NCBI GenBank assembly: GCA_035569695.1
Contig: DATMMO010000168.1
Span: forward strand, 1-14,013
Direction of reading: 5' to 3'
Length of the DNA stretch: 14,013 bases
Source of the DNA: DASXMT01 sp035569695
GTDB lineage: Bacteria > Actinomycetota > Acidimicrobiia > Acidimicrobiales > RAAP-2
The notes beneath the pieces were generated by a model. It was not told where the DNA came from and did no database searches. It saw only the letters and a program-made list of their open reading frames with translations. Of the stretch, positions 1 to 6,442 are shown in pieces (the stretch's first letter is position 1; each line of letters opens with the position of its first letter). Position numbers and translations under genes: made by a program.

Positions 1-60
1 CCACGACCGTCCCGCCCACGACCGTCCCGCCCACGACCCTCCCGCCAACGACCATTCCCT
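1..60. repeat. 15-bp tandem repeat, four copies, at the window edge
   Basis: Four consecutive 15-bp units lie at 1-15, 16-30, 31-45 and 46-60. The first two are identical (CCACGACCGTCCCGC), the third has one change and the fourth is degenerate. The unit length is a multiple of three and encodes a TTVPP-like pentapeptide, so the repeat is explained as a coding repeat in a Pro/Thr-rich tail. It may extend to the left of the window. Confidence 0.85.
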
Positions 61-62
61 GA
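1..62 (+). CDS. C-terminal tail of a protein with TTVPP repeats (5' part outside window; possibly PknB-type kinase)
   Basis: The frame beginning at base 3 is open from the left edge and reads TTVPPTTVPPTTLPPTTIP, then TGA at 60-62. Thr/Val/Pro pentapeptide tails of this kind are common extracellular or linker tails in actinobacterial, particularly acidimicrobial, proteins, so this is the most protein-like reading of the 15-bp repeat. The gene is convergent with pabA, 35 bp from its stop. In mycobacteria trpG is followed tail-to-tail by the Ser/Thr kinase gene pknB, and crgA lies on the other side of trpG. The same order here suggests, by synteny only, the end of PknB. Nothing of a catalytic or PASTA domain is visible in the window. 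Confidence 0.5.
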   Translation, partial: TTVPPTTVPPTTLPPTTIP

Positions 63-97
63 TCGAGGCCAGGGGCAATGGTGGGAACCGATCTGCG

Positions 98-679
98 CTA
101 GCGCCCCGTCGAGGCCAGGAAGTTGGCGAGCAGTGAGGGACCGGACGGGGTGAGTACCGACTCCGGGTGGAACTGGACGCCTTCCACCGGGAGCTCCCGG
201 TGCCGAAAGCCCATGATGACGCCGTCGTCGGCGGTGGCGGTCACTTCGAGCACGTCGGGCAGCGTGGCCGGCTCCACCACCAGTGAGTGGTATCGGGTGG
301 CGATGAAGGGCTCGGGCAGCCCGGCGAAGACTCCCGCTCCGGTGTGGTGGATGGCCGACGTCTTCCCGTGCATGAGGGTGGGGGCGGCCACCACCTGGCC
401 GCCGTAGGCCTGGCCGATCGACTGGTGCCCGAGACACACACCCAGGATGGGGTAATCGACCCCCAGTTGCTCGATGACCTCCAGGCTGATCCCGGCATCG
501 TCGGGTCGTCCCGGTCCCGGTGAGATGAGGATGGCGTCAGGAGAGGCGCCCCTGATCCCGTCCAGGTCGATGGCGTCGTTCCGGTAGACCACCGGCTCGG
601 CCCCCAGCTCACCCAGCTCCTGGACGAGGTTGTAGACGAACGAGTCGTAGTTGTCGATGACTAGCACCCGAAGCCCCAT
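98..679 (-). CDS. pabA: Class I glutamine amidotransferase: aminodeoxychorismate/anthranilate synthase component II
   Basis: A 193-residue glutaminase subunit, the normal length for the PabA/TrpG family. It releases ammonia from glutamine for the chorismate-binding partner (PabB or TrpE) in folate or tryptophan synthesis. The N terminus VLVIDNYDSFVYNLVQELG is the family hallmark. LISPGPGRPDDAG (51-63) forms the oxyanion region, GVCLGHQ carries nucleophile Cys82, and GVQFHPES supplies His171 and Glu173, so the triad is intact. An upstream in-frame extension to 847 is open but runs antisense through crgA; the ATG at 677-679 fits the family start exactly. No Shine-Dalgarno is visible; TACGAT lies 9 nt upstream of the ATG. 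It is divergent from crgA. The family cannot be split reliably into PabA and TrpG by sequence; many actinomycetes use one subunit for both partners. Confidence 0.95.
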   Translation of the reverse strand: MGLRVLVIDNYDSFVYNLVQELGELGAEPVVYRNDAIDLDGIRGASPDAILISPGPGRPDDAGISLEVIEQLGVDYPILGVCLGHQSIGQAYGGQVVAAPTLMHGKTSAIHHTGAGVFAGLPEPFIATRYHSLVVEPATLPDVLEVTATADDGVIMGFRHRELPVEGVQFHPESVLTPSGPSLLANFLASTGR

Positions 680-729
680 GGACCACTGATCGTACTGGCC
701 CCTGCCGGCATCGCCGCCCGCCCTCTGGC

Positions 730-735
730 TATCCT
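730..735 (+). promoter_or_regulatory. -10 hexamer for a leaderless crgA transcript
   Basis: TATCCT ends 6 nt before the crgA ATG, which would place the transcription start at or beside the A of the start codon. There is no Shine-Dalgarno between it and the ATG. The same TAnnnT-N6/7-start geometry is seen at three other genes in this window. Confidence 0.5.
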
Positions 736-741
736 TCGGCC

Positions 742-1041
742 ATGGCAACCAAGGCCAAGTCGGGCCCCGGCAATGCACAGAAGAAGGGCCGTTCGGCCGG
801 GGGGCGAACGACGGCGCACCACCCGGGGCAGAGCACCCGGTACACACCCCCGATCGCCAAGAGCGTCAAGCGGAGCCCCAAGTGGATGGGGATCCTCATC
901 ATCGGCCTCTTCGTCCTCGGTGTGCTGATCGTGATCCTGAACTATGCCAACGTCCTGCCCGGAGGGGTCAACAACTGGTGGCTGGTGGGAGCCATCGGCT
1001 CGATCTTCGCCGGCCTGATGACCGCCACCCGCTACCACTGA
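742..1041 (+). CDS. crgA: Cell division protein CrgA (small two-span membrane protein)
   Basis: A 99-residue protein with a basic, Ser/Gly/Lys-rich cytoplasmic N terminus (1-47) followed by two membrane segments. The first (about 48-67) begins after SPKW and ends at the ILNYAN motif. The second (about 79-96) runs from NNWWLVGAIGS to the terminal ATRYH. This two-span layout, with NY at the end of helix one, NWW..G at the start of helix two and a C-terminal ATR, is the signature of actinobacterial CrgA, which sits at the septum and links FtsZ-ring and peptidoglycan-synthesis proteins. It is divergent from pabA with 62 bp between starts, as in mycobacteria, which supports the call. The ATG is preceded by a TAnnnT box rather than a Shine-Dalgarno. 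Confidence 0.93.
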   Translation: MATKAKSGPGNAQKKGRSAGGRTTAHHPGQSTRYTPPIAKSVKRSPKWMGILIIGLFVLGVLIVILNYANVLPGGVNNWWLVGAIGSIFAGLMTATRYH

Positions 1042-1067
1042 GGTCGACCGGCTCCGGACGCGACAAA

Positions 1068-1085
1068 CCGGCCCCCGAGGGCCGG
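1068..1085. terminator. Hairpin between convergent crgA and thiolase genes
   Basis: CCGGCCC, a four-base loop CCGA, then GGGCCGG: a perfect 7-bp GC stem in the 84-bp gap between two converging genes. There is no T-run on either side, so it is a candidate bidirectional terminator or end-protecting structure rather than a classical one. Confidence 0.5.
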
Positions 1086-1125
1086 CTCGTCGCACTGAGC
1101 GAGGCTTGACCCGGCTGGGGGAGGG

Positions 1126-2307
1126 TTAGCCCAGGCGCTCGATGATGGTGGCGTTGGCCATGCCGCCGCCCTCGCACATGGTCTGGAGCCCGTAGCGGCC
1201 GCCGGTGCGCTCCAGCTCGTTGAGCAGGGTCGAGGCCAGCTTGGCCCCCGACGCGCCGAGGGGATGGCCGAGGGCGATGGCCCCGCCGTTCACGTTGACC
1301 TTGTCCAAATCAGCACCGAGCTCCTTCTCCCAGGCCAGCACGACGGAGGCGAAGGCCTCGTTGATCTCGATCAGGTCCATGTCGTCCAGGGTCAGCTTGG
1401 CCCGCTCGAGCACCATCTTGGTGGCCGGGATGGGGCCGGTCAGCATGGTGATTGGGTCGGAACCGATGACCGAGAAGCTGTGGAACCGGGCCCGGGGGGT
1501 CAGCCCCAGCGCAGCCGCCTTCTCCTCGCTCATGATCAGCACGGCGGAGGCCCCGTCGGTGATCTGCGAGGAGTTGCCCGCAGTGACCTTACCGTTCTCG
1601 GACCGGAAGGCGGGCTTCAGGTTGCCCAGCACCTCGACCGAGGAGTCGGCGCGGATGCCCTCGTCCGTCCGGATCAGTTCCTTGGTGTCGTTGCGCTCGT
1701 CGTCCTTGATGGCCACGGGGATGATCTCGTTGTCGAAGCGACCCTCGTCCCTGGCCTGAGCGGCCCGCTGGTGGGAGCGGACCGAGTAGGCATCGAGGTC
1801 CTCGCGGGACAGGTCCCACTGCTCGGCGATCAGCTCGGCGCCCTCACCTTGGCTGACCAGGCCGCCGCGCTCGGCGTAGCGCTGCATCATGCGGGGACCG
1901 AACGGGTAGCCGAGGTCACGGACGACTGACGAGCCCATGGGGGTCCGGGTCATGACCTCGACGCCACCGGCGATCACGATGTCGTAGGCCCCGGCGATCA
2001 CGCCCTGGGCGCCGAAGTGGAGAGCTTGCTGGGACGAGCCGCACTGGCGGTCGATGGTGGTGGCCGGCACCGATTCGGGGAACCCGGCGGCCAGGACAGC
2101 GTTGCGACCCACGTTGAGCGACTGCTCGCCCACCTGCATGACGCAACCCATGATCACGTCGTCGACCAGGCCAGGATCGAGGTTGTTGCGCTCGACGAGC
2201 GCCTTCAGCGGCTCCGACGCGAGATCGGCGGCATGCCAGTTGCGCAACTTCCCGTTGCGCTTCCCTCCGGCGGTACGGACTGCGTCGACGATGACGGCAC
2301 TGGTCAT
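1126..2307 (-). CDS. Acetyl-CoA C-acyltransferase (thiolase)
   Basis: A 393-residue thiolase, usual family length. It catalyses reversible thiolytic cleavage or condensation of acyl-CoA with acetyl-CoA, in fatty-acid or sterol side-chain beta-oxidation or acetoacetyl-CoA formation. The nucleophile is Cys89 in DRQCGSSQQALHFG. The NEAFA motif is at 316-320, His348 lies in GHPLGASG, and the second catalytic Cys378 is in the C-terminal CEGGGMANATII signature. All catalytic positions are present. The ATG at 2305-2307 has a strong AAGGAGG Shine-Dalgarno six bases upstream and matches the family N terminus (SAVIVDAVRT), so the longer open frame to 2385 is rejected. It is divergent from a thioesterase, which suggests a role in acyl-CoA turnover. 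It resembles FadA-type degradative thiolases more than PhaA, but substrate chain length cannot be read from sequence. Confidence 0.95.
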   Translation of the reverse strand: MTSAVIVDAVRTAGGKRNGKLRNWHAADLASEPLKALVERNNLDPGLVDDVIMGCVMQVGEQSLNVGRNAVLAAGFPESVPATTIDRQCGSSQQALHFGAQGVIAGAYDIVIAGGVEVMTRTPMGSSVVRDLGYPFGPRMMQRYAERGGLVSQGEGAELIAEQWDLSREDLDAYSVRSHQRAAQARDEGRFDNEIIPVAIKDDERNDTKELIRTDEGIRADSSVEVLGNLKPAFRSENGKVTAGNSSQITDGASAVLIMSEEKAAALGLTPRARFHSFSVIGSDPITMLTGPIPATKMVLERAKLTLDDMDLIEINEAFASVVLAWEKELGADLDKVNVNGGAIALGHPLGASGAKLASTLLNELERTGGRYGLQTMCEGGGMANATIIERLG

Positions 2308-2379
2308 GGTGGCCTCCTTGTGCGGCCGGCGGAGCCTTCGCACCCCGGCTGTCTCACTGTCGTGGATGGTGCACTGGCC

Positions 2380-2385
2380 TGTCAA
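2380..2385 (-). promoter_or_regulatory. -35 box of the thiolase promoter
   Basis: On the - strand this reads TTGACA, the sigma-70 -35 consensus. About 18 nt downstream is the weak -10 GACAGT, leaving an untranslated leader of roughly 45 nt that ends in the AAGGAGG ribosome site. The -35 overlaps the first half-site of the operator candidate at 2381-2411. Confidence 0.4.
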
Positions 2386-2411
2386 GGCAGAAACTTGACT
2401 ACCTGGTCAAG
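2381..2411. promoter_or_regulatory. Operator candidate: three alternating GTCAAG half-sites
   Basis: GTCAAG (2381-2386), CTTGAC (2394-2399) and GTCAAG (2406-2411) lie in alternating orientation with start-to-start spacing of 13 and 12 bp, so each neighbouring pair forms an inverted repeat. The array sits in the divergent thiolase/thioesterase promoter region and overlaps the thiolase -35. Half-sites a little over one helical turn apart fit a dimeric regulator, for example a TetR-type repressor of acyl-CoA genes. The regulator family is inference. Confidence 0.5.
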
Positions 2412-2484
2412 AGTTTACCGTTCGCCGGTGAGGCACCGTTCGGCCCGGAGGCCATCCCCATAGAGGAGGCGCACACCTCCCCGA

Positions 2485-2490
2485 TAGGGT
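2485..2490 (+). promoter_or_regulatory. -10 hexamer for a leaderless thioesterase transcript
   Basis: TAGGGT ends 7 nt before the GTG start at 2498. No purine-rich ribosome site lies between. An inverted repeat GGAGG/CCTCC (2465-2469 and 2476-2480) is immediately upstream and may be a further regulatory element. Confidence 0.5.
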
Positions 2491-2497
2491 CCTCCTC

Positions 2498-2959
2498 GTG
2501 AGCGAACGCATCAAGGACATGGATCGCTGGTTGGGCAACGGTGGCATGGAGCTCATCGGGGCCGTCGGGGCGTCGTTCGATGCCTACGGCGTCGATGGCG
2601 AGGACCTGGGGTGGGTCGAGGGCACCTTCGCACCCGCGCCGCTGGCCGGCAACCCGCACGGCATCGTGCAAGCGGGCGTCCATTCACTGCTATTGGACGC
2701 GGCGATGAACTTCGCCATCAATGCCTCGCTGCCCGGCCGAGATCGGACCCGGGCCACGCTGGAGCTGAAAACAGAGACCATGCGGCCGGCCATGGTGGGA
2801 ACGACGTACCGCTTGCGGGGCGAGGTGGTGCGTCTCGCTCGCCAGGTGGCCTATGGGGAGGCGACGGTTCGCGACGCCGAGAACCAGCTGATCAGTCGGT
2901 CCACGGGAACCTTCCTGCTGCATCGGGACCAGTCGTCGGGAGAGACGGCCCCGGGCTGA
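2498..2959 (+). CDS. PaaI-type hotdog-fold acyl-CoA thioesterase
   Basis: A 153-residue single hotdog domain, the normal length for the PaaI/YigI thioesterase group, which hydrolyses acyl-CoA (often aromatic acyl-CoA) in the cytoplasm as a tetramer. The hallmark NPHGIVQAGVHSLLLDAAM occupies 52-70: the HG motif (54-55) starts the central hotdog helix and Asp67 is at the usual catalytic acid position. The following ATLELKTETMRPA and YRLRGEVVRLARQVAYGEATV strands fit the fold. The GTG start is chosen because it follows TAGGGT by 7 nt; an internal ATG at codon 8 is a weaker alternative. It is divergent from a thiolase with a shared regulatory gap, which suggests acyl-CoA salvage or recycling of CoA. 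The true substrate is unknown. Confidence 0.87.
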   Translation: MSERIKDMDRWLGNGGMELIGAVGASFDAYGVDGEDLGWVEGTFAPAPLAGNPHGIVQAGVHSLLLDAAMNFAINASLPGRDRTRATLELKTETMRPAMVGTTYRLRGEVVRLARQVAYGEATVRDAENQLISRSTGTFLLHRDQSSGETAPG

Positions 2960-2976
2960 AGCACCGTTCGGGGGTC

Positions 2977-3002
2977 GCGGCATCGGACCGACTCGATGCC
3001 GC
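2977..3002 (+). terminator. Nine-bp stem-loop after the thioesterase
   Basis: GCGGCATCG (2977-2985) and CGATGCCGC (2994-3002) form a perfect 9-bp stem with an 8-nt loop, beginning 18 nt after the thioesterase stop. There is no T-run. It is likely a terminator or mRNA 3'-end structure. The remaining bases to the next gene hold no other feature I can support beyond a GAGG ribosome site. Confidence 0.5.
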
Positions 3003-3074
3003 CGGAACACGATGCCGGCGCGCCGTGTGCCGGTGTGCCGTTCAGAACCGGCGTTCGTGAATCGAGGTCCGACC

Positions 3075-3851
3075 ATGAGCCAAGCCCAAATCCTGGCTGA
3101 TCTGACCACCGCCCGCCATCCCGTGTGGAGGGACACCTCGTCGGAGTTCGGCGTGTGCCGCTTCTGTCGGGGTCCCACCCAGCCCGGCTACGGGCGATGC
3201 TTCTGCTGTGCCGCCGTGGCCTCCCATCTGGGCATGCCCCTGGTCCCTGTGGTGTCGATGACCACCTATCAACTGGGTGACGAGATGCACCGGACCCTGC
3301 GCCGGTACAAGGACGCTCCCTCGGCTCCGACCAGGCGTCGCTCCGTCGCTCGGTGCGCCACCATGCTGGCCGCGTTCGTCGACCGGCATCGAGAGGGGAT
3401 CGAAGCGCTTTCGGGAGGACCGTGGGACACGGTGGTGACGGTGCCGTCGTCGACCAGATCGGGCCGCTGGCCGGTGGAGTCCGTGGTCTCTGCCGTCGGC
3501 TCGCTGGCCGTCGCCCATCGCCGGCTGCTGATCAGGGGGCAAGAACGCATGGACCACCTGCAGCCCTCACGATCGGGCTTCGTGGTCGACCCCCGGATCG
3601 ACCCGGCCACGCTGGGCCGGCACCGGGCCCTGGTCGTCGACGACAGCTACACCACCGGGGCCAGGGCCCAGAGCGCGGCAACGGCCCTGCGCCGGGCCGG
3701 CATGCACGTCGGGGCCATCCTCGTCCTTGGTCGGGTGGTGGCCCCTCGCTCGTGTCCCTGGCACGCCGCCTTTTGGGCGGCCTACGTCGGCGATGGGGCC
3801 TCGGGCCACAAGGTGGGCTGCACCGCACCGGGATGGGAGAGGGAGTGGTAG
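3075..3851 (+). CDS. ComF-like phosphoribosyltransferase with N-terminal zinc finger
   Basis: A 258-residue protein. The N terminus has a zinc-ribbon-like cysteine set: Cys28 and Cys31 in CRFCRG, then Cys42, Cys44 and Cys45 in RCFCC. The middle GDEMHRTLRRYKDAPS resembles the ComF core (hydrophobic helix then RYK). The C-terminal ALVVDDSYTTGARAQSAA (186-203) is the type I phosphoribosyltransferase PRPP-binding loop (two acidic residues, then TTG). ComFC-like proteins are linked to DNA uptake or DNA metabolism in some bacteria, but the biochemical reaction of this group is uncertain. The ATG at 3075 has GAGG 7 nt upstream; an in-frame GTG lies at 3057. No other competence gene is visible. Its last 70 bp overlap the end of the convergent unknown gene at 3782. 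Confidence 0.75.
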   Translation: MSQAQILADLTTARHPVWRDTSSEFGVCRFCRGPTQPGYGRCFCCAAVASHLGMPLVPVVSMTTYQLGDEMHRTLRRYKDAPSAPTRRRSVARCATMLAAFVDRHREGIEALSGGPWDTVVTVPSSTRSGRWPVESVVSAVGSLAVAHRRLLIRGQERMDHLQPSRSGFVVDPRIDPATLGRHRALVVDDSYTTGARAQSAATALRRAGMHVGAILVLGRVVAPRSCPWHAAFWAAYVGDGASGHKVGCTAPGWEREW

Positions 3852-4855
3852 CCGGGGAGGTCGGCCATCGGGGTGTCGAGGTACACCTTGGCCTCGGGCG
3901 GCTGGGCAAATCGACCGTGGCTCCACCGGATCTCGACGTGGCCGGACAGGGTGCCGGTCGTAACTGAGCGGCGGCGTCGGAACGTGGCCGTCCAGTCCAC
4001 CTGGGGCTGACCGGCTTCGCCGGCGTCGATGGTGAAGTCCATGAGCTCGAACTCGTCCCGCCAGTCCCACGGCGAGGCGATCCGGTACTGCACAGGCTCA
4101 CGGGTCCGGCGGTCGATGCCGAGGACGAAGTACGGGGCGCTGCCGATGCGCAGGAGGCGCCACAGCATCTGGTCGGGGCTGGTGCCGGTGCTGTCCAGCG
4201 CCTCCCGCCAGTGTCGGGCCGACGCCACGCTGACCGCCCGGCACAGTGCGGCATAGGCGCTGGTGCTCACCTCGTCGGGATAGCTCCGACCCTTGACCTT
4301 GAGTGCCCGCTGGAGGCGGTCGCGCTGGTCCCGGGTGCACAGATCGGCCGTGGCGGGCAAATCGGTGAGGCCGGTGGCCTCCAGGCAGGCCCGGTACAGC
4401 GCCTGGTACTCGTTCGGGGCCCGGACCGCGTACCAATCGCTTCGGTCCCACCGGCCTGTGGTAGCCAGCAGCCCGTGGAAGAGCCGGGCCGGCGAGGTGT
4501 TGGCCAGGATGTTCGAGTCGTACTTGCAGCTGATCAGGTAGACGTGGTCGATGCGCAGGTCGATGGGGGCCACCTCGTCGCCGGGGGGCCGCCGGCCCCC
4601 GGTCCACTCGATGAGGCGCGGTGCCCGTCCCCCGAGCCCGTCGTCGGCGAGGGCCAGGGCCCGCCCGTTGGCGAAGGCCAGGTCGAACTGATCGGCCAGA
4701 TCTCCGGAACGGTGGAGCTCGTCCAGGCGCTGCCAGGTTGCCGGGTCGATCCGGACCTGGGCCGGGTGCCGGCGCAGCGAGGCGGCCAGATCGGCGTCAG
4801 GGAGGGTGCCGAGGGCCGTGGCCAGCTCCGTGACCAGGGTGCGGTCATCGGGCAT
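3782..4855 (-). CDS. Protein of unknown function with possible PD-(D/E)XK-like site, paired with a DNA methyltransferase
   Basis: A 357-residue soluble protein that I do not recognise as a named family. It has no signal peptide or membrane segment. The most suggestive stretch is 98-113: PIDLRIDHVYLISCKY, where Asp99/Asp103, a beta-strand and then Ser109-Cys110-Lys111 resemble the D-x(n)-(E/S)xK strand of restriction-type nucleases; an SxK variant is known in Cfr10I-like enzymes. After it come an aromatic-rich region (DRSDWYAVRAPNEYQALY) and a C-terminal beta-rich part (VQYRIASPWDWRDEFELMDF, then DWTATFRRRRSVTTG). It lies 15 bp downstream of the TSPPY methyltransferase on the same strand, so the two are probably co-transcribed. 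No clear Shine-Dalgarno precedes the ATG. A restriction-like partner is inference; it might instead be a specificity or accessory protein. Coding is supported by GC-rich third positions along the whole frame. Confidence 0.65.
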   Translation of the reverse strand: MPDDRTLVTELATALGTLPDADLAASLRRHPAQVRIDPATWQRLDELHRSGDLADQFDLAFANGRALALADDGLGGRAPRLIEWTGGRRPPGDEVAPIDLRIDHVYLISCKYDSNILANTSPARLFHGLLATTGRWDRSDWYAVRAPNEYQALYRACLEATGLTDLPATADLCTRDQRDRLQRALKVKGRSYPDEVSTSAYAALCRAVSVASARHWREALDSTGTSPDQMLWRLLRIGSAPYFVLGIDRRTREPVQYRIASPWDWRDEFELMDFTIDAGEAGQPQVDWTATFRRRRSVTTGTLSGHVEIRWSHGRFAQPPEAKVYLDTPMADLPGYHSLSHPGAVQPTLWPEAPSPT

Positions 4856-4870
4856 CGTCGGGGCTGACTG

Positions 4871-6409
4871 CTAGGGCCGACCGTGGCGCGCGTACTGCTG
4901 CAGCCGGGTCAGTCCTTCGCCGTCCAGGAGCTCGATGACGTCGTGGACCGGACCGCTGTGGTCATCGGGCCGGACGGCGCGGAGCGCCCGACCCCCCGCA
5001 CTCCGGGCCGGGGGAACGTCGGTGGACAGCAAGACCAGGGGGCCGAGATCGGTGCGGTCGGGATCATGGCGCCGCGCTTCGTGGAGGACACCGGCCCGGC
5101 CCAGGGTCTTCCACAGCACGTCTATGCGCTTCAGGCCCGGTCGGGTGCTGGAGTATGCGCCCGATACGTCGAACAACCAGACCCCGCCCTTGGTGTCGGT
5201 GGCCCGGAAGGTCATCTGAACGCCGAGGTCGCTGTAGTTGACGTCCGGGGTGATGGCGATGAACCCGGCGTCGTCCAGGGCCTGGCGGGCCAGCTCCTTG
5301 GCCTTCTCACCGCGGCCCACGGCCCGCGCTTGGCGGTCTTCCCCATCGTCGGCGGTGACCGCGGGGCGGACGGGGGGCACGGTGACCCGGCGGGGCCCAG
5401 TGCCCCGGTCTCGCTCCTCGGCCAGCTGGCGCCGGGCGTCGCCGATCCGCTCCTCGGCTCGGGCCACGTAGTCGGGATCGGTGTCGAAGCCGGCGTAGTG
5501 GCGCTCGGTGCGCACGGCGGCCACGGCCGTGGATCCGGATCCCATGAAGGGGTCCAACACCAGGTCATCTCGGTAGGTGTACAGCTCGATGAGCCGGCGA
5601 GGCAGCTCAACGGGGAAGGGGGCGGGATGGCCGACCCGGGTGGCCGACTCGGCCGGGATGTCCCACAGGTCGGTGGTGGCATCGACGAAGTCGTCCATGG
5701 TCATCGAGCCCTCGTTGGGCAGCGACAGGCCCAGGCGCTCCTCGGGCGAGAGCGCCCGGTCGAACCGGCCCTTGGAGGCCACGACGATCCGTTCGGTGAT
5801 GTCGCGCAGGACGGGGTTTCCTGGGCGCTGGTACGTGCCCCAGGCACACGAGCCTCCGGCTGCACGGCTCTTCTGCCAGATGATCTCGCCCCGCATCAGG
5901 TAGCCCAGGCTCTCGAGGATGTCGATGACGTCTCGGGACAGGGACCGGTAGGGGCGCCGGCCCAGGTTGGCCACGTTCACGGCAATCCGGCCGCCGGGCT
6001 CCAGCTTGGCCAGGCACTGTTCGAACACACCGTGCAGCATCTGGAGGTAAGCGTTGTAGTCGGCGGGGATGTGCCCCTCGCCCATGGCCGACTCGTACTC
6101 CTTGCCGGCAAAGTACGGCGGGGAGGTCACCACCAGGGCCACGGAGCCATCGGCGATCTCGCCGTAGCGGTCCATGTCCCGGGCGTCGCCCACCCAGATG
6201 GCATCGCGTTGACGATGGTCGGCGACGCCCGAGTCGGAGGAGATGGTCGGCTCGGTGAAGCGGCCGTAGAAGCCGGAAGCATCGTGGCTCTCGCGTCGGC
6301 CCACCCCGAACGCCGAGGTCGCCGTCGGTCGGCGCCGGCTGGCCGACCGGATCGGGTGCACGGCGGTCACGATGGGAGCCGTGGGGTCGGCGCGGCGGAA
6401 CCGGGCCAC
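4871..6409 (-). CDS. Site-specific DNA methyltransferase (beta-class, TSPPY) with extra C-terminal domain
   Basis: A SAM-dependent amino-methyltransferase of up to 512 residues. Catalytic motif IV, TSPPYFAGKEYE, is at 95-106. The SAM-binding motif I, LVLDPFMGSGSTAVAA, is at 283-298, preceded by FPVELPRRLIELYT. Motif IV before motif I is the beta order. TSPPY is most typical of N4-cytosine enzymes, but N6-adenine cannot be excluded. After the catalytic core (to about 325) a linker leads to a domain at 366-512 with KAKELARQALDDAGF and GVWLFDVSGAYSSTRPGLKRIDVLWKT-like strands (413-435), possibly a degenerate nuclease-like or DNA-recognition fold. The start is uncertain: GTG 6409 is the first after a TGA, while GTG at 6370 or 6304 also keep the conserved-looking GFYGRF stretch (47-51). 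No Shine-Dalgarno is visible at any. Probable first gene of a two-gene operon. Confidence 0.88.
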   Translation of the reverse strand: MARFRRADPTAPIVTAVHPIRSASRRRPTATSAFGVGRRESHDASGFYGRFTEPTISSDSGVADHRQRDAIWVGDARDMDRYGEIADGSVALVVTSPPYFAGKEYESAMGEGHIPADYNAYLQMLHGVFEQCLAKLEPGGRIAVNVANLGRRPYRSLSRDVIDILESLGYLMRGEIIWQKSRAAGGSCAWGTYQRPGNPVLRDITERIVVASKGRFDRALSPEERLGLSLPNEGSMTMDDFVDATTDLWDIPAESATRVGHPAPFPVELPRRLIELYTYRDDLVLDPFMGSGSTAVAAVRTERHYAGFDTDPDYVARAEERIGDARRQLAEERDRGTGPRRVTVPPVRPAVTADDGEDRQARAVGRGEKAKELARQALDDAGFIAITPDVNYSDLGVQMTFRATDTKGGVWLFDVSGAYSSTRPGLKRIDVLWKTLGRAGVLHEARRHDPDRTDLGPLVLLSTDVPPARSAGGRALRAVRPDDHSGPVHDVIELLDGEGLTRLQQYARHGRP

Positions 6410-6442
6410 GGAGCTGCTCGGGGTGCCTCAGGGTTGCGGGAT

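Noticed and set aside
1..60. CRISPR-like or intergenic satellite reading of the left-edge repeat
   Set aside because: Units are 15 bp with no spacers, and they encode an in-frame TTVPP tail that ends in a stop codon.
63..119. 11-bp direct repeat TCGAGGCCAGG at 63-73 and 109-119
   Set aside because: One copy lies inside the pabA coding end and consists of common GC-rich codons; two copies 46 bp apart with no flanking structure do not support an attachment site or mobile element.
680..847. Upstream extension of pabA by 56 codons
   Set aside because: It runs antisense through crgA and precedes the universal PabA/TrpG N terminus; the ATG at 679 is the family start.
2308..2385. Upstream extension of the thiolase by 26 codons
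   Set aside because: The ATG at 2307 has a strong AAGGAGG site at correct spacing and matches the family N terminus.
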